Below, one piece after another: positions 63,124 to 64,000 of a DNA stretch of 64,000 nt. The stretch is from Pseudoclavibacter caeni (GTDB lineage Bacteria; Actinomycetota; Actinomycetes; Actinomycetales; Microbacteriaceae), in the NCBI RefSeq assembly GCF_008831125.1, contig NZ_WBKA01000001.1, positions 248,001 to 312,000 on the forward strand, written 5' to 3'. The notes under the pieces were generated by a model, which worked only from the letters and a program-made list of their open reading frames with translations, made no database searches and was not told the origin of the DNA. A program made the translations under genes and the position numbers. Each line of letters starts with the position of its first letter. Position 1 is the first letter of the stretch.

Positions 63124-64000
63124 CTATCGGTGTAGTTGGGGTTTGAAGCCTCCGGTTTCGAGGAGTGCTCGGGTGGTGTAGTTCGTGAGGTTTCTGAACC
63201 CGAGGGCTATCCCGCGGAGGTGTTCGAGGCGCCCGTTGATCGCCTCGGCGGGGCCGTTGGAGGTGTGGGGGCGGTCGAAGTAGGCGAGGATGTCAGCGGC
63301 CCGGTGTTTCAGGGTGCGGCCGAGCGTTCGGAGTTCGGTGAGGGCTGCGGGGACCGCGTTCGAGACCGATTCGATGAGCGTTTCCATCGCGGTCCTGCCG
63401 GCGGTTCGGTCGGGGGCCCGGTAGGCGCAGAGCATGCGCTGGTAGATGCCCCAGGTGGCCTCGACCTCGACGTGCTCCGAGCTCGTGAACAGGATCATGA
63501 GCCGTTCCCGTTGCCGGTCGGTGAGCAGACTGGCCCCGGTGTGCAGGGTGCGTCGGGCCGTGTAGAGCGGGTCTCCGGCCCGGCCACGATGCCCGGTCGT
63601 GGTCTGCTGGACGCGCTGCCGGCAGCGGTCGAGGGCGTCGGCGGCGAGGTGGACGACGTGGAACGGGTCCATCACCGTCGTCGCGTCCGGGAGCTCCTCG
63701 GTGGCGGCGGTCTTGAACCCGGTGAATCCGTCCATCGCGACGACCTCGACGTGCTGCTTCCAGCCGTCGGGGCGTTCGGCGAGCCAGGTCTTGAACGCCT
63801 GTTTCGAGCGGCCGGGGACCATGTCGAGCAGCCGTGAGGGCCCGGTCCGGTTCCTGACGGGGGTGAGGTCGATGATCACGGTCACGTACTTGTCTCCGGC
63901 CCGGGTGTGTCGCCAGACGTGCTCGTCGACACCGATCACGGTGACCCCGTCGAAACGGTGGGGGTCGTCGATCAGGACGCGCCTGCCCTCGCCGGTGATG
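63124..64000 (-). mobile_element. ISL3-family transposase, cut by the window end
   Basis: The open frame runs from the stop codon at 63124 to the end of the window without interruption, so the N-terminal zinc-finger/HTH part lies outside. Visible motifs are GVTVIGVDEHVWRHTRAG, VVAMDGFTGFK, MDPFHVVHLAADALDRCRQ and the C-terminal HTSNGPAEAINGRLEHLRG followed by ALGFRNLTNYTTRALL, diagnostic of ISL3 transposases. The frame is intact, so the element may be active. It abuts the dead IS3 copy, into which it probably inserted. Confidence 0.88.

Overview
The window is a high-GC actinobacterial chromosome segment carrying the replication origin. Gene content and order (gyrA-gyrB-DciA-like-recF-dnaN-oriC-dnaA-rpmH-rnpA-yidD-yidC-jag-rsmG-parA-parB, then ddl, an aminotransferase, trxA, trxB, murJ, a DUF6049-type protein and cca) fit Micrococcales, most likely Microbacteriaceae or a close relative. 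This is inferred from synteny and family recognition, not from a database search.

Layout. 0.3-2.5 kb: a butanediol-type dehydrogenase, a decayed HigBA-like toxin-antitoxin pair, and tRNA-Ala and tRNA-Ile. 2.5-28.5 kb: the conserved origin core. The replication genes point left and the ribosomal/RNase P/YidC/ParAB block points right. DnaA boxes lie in the dnaN-dnaA gap and again upstream of dnaA. The cell-wall and redox block (ddl to DUF6049) reads left and cca reads right. 28.5-30.5 kb: a small helical protein and a CycA-like amino acid permease.

30.7-46.1 kb is the accessory and most unusual part. It holds five members (E, A, B, C, D) plus one fragment of a paralogous membrane-protein family: a cytoplasmic variant leucine-rich-repeat (LRV) helix bundle, an Ala/Pro-rich linker, one transmembrane helix and a divergent extracellular domain. 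E ends in a PQQ-like propeller; A-D end in domains with Ca-binding-type Dx[DN]xDGxxD motifs. Five ParB-binding parS sites lie in this stretch, and four of them sit 57-120 bp upstream of the start codons of E, A, B and C. Genes A and B share about 920 bp that are almost identical and then have unrelated-looking extracellular domains. A has a nonsense codon and D a frameshift. Between these genes are purT, a glutaredoxin-like gene, an SPFH protein, a PLDc_N-type membrane protein and several broken genes (LysR regulator, FAD oxidase, ammonium transporter, IS30 transposase, a glutaredoxin/LRV mosaic).

46.3-57.9 kb is metabolic: a MetE-like methyltransferase with a probable frameshift in a poly-C tract at its start, a zinc alcohol dehydrogenase, an IclR regulator, an AcoR-like regulator without sigma-54 contact features, a complete peptide/nickel-type ABC importer with fused ATPases, and a YczE-type membrane protein. 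58.4-61.5 kb is a cell-surface glycan group (GtrA flippase, GT2 glycosyltransferase, GT-C-like polytopic protein). The right end is decaying: an acyltransferase SGNH remnant, a dead IS3 transposase, and an ISL3 transposase running off the window.
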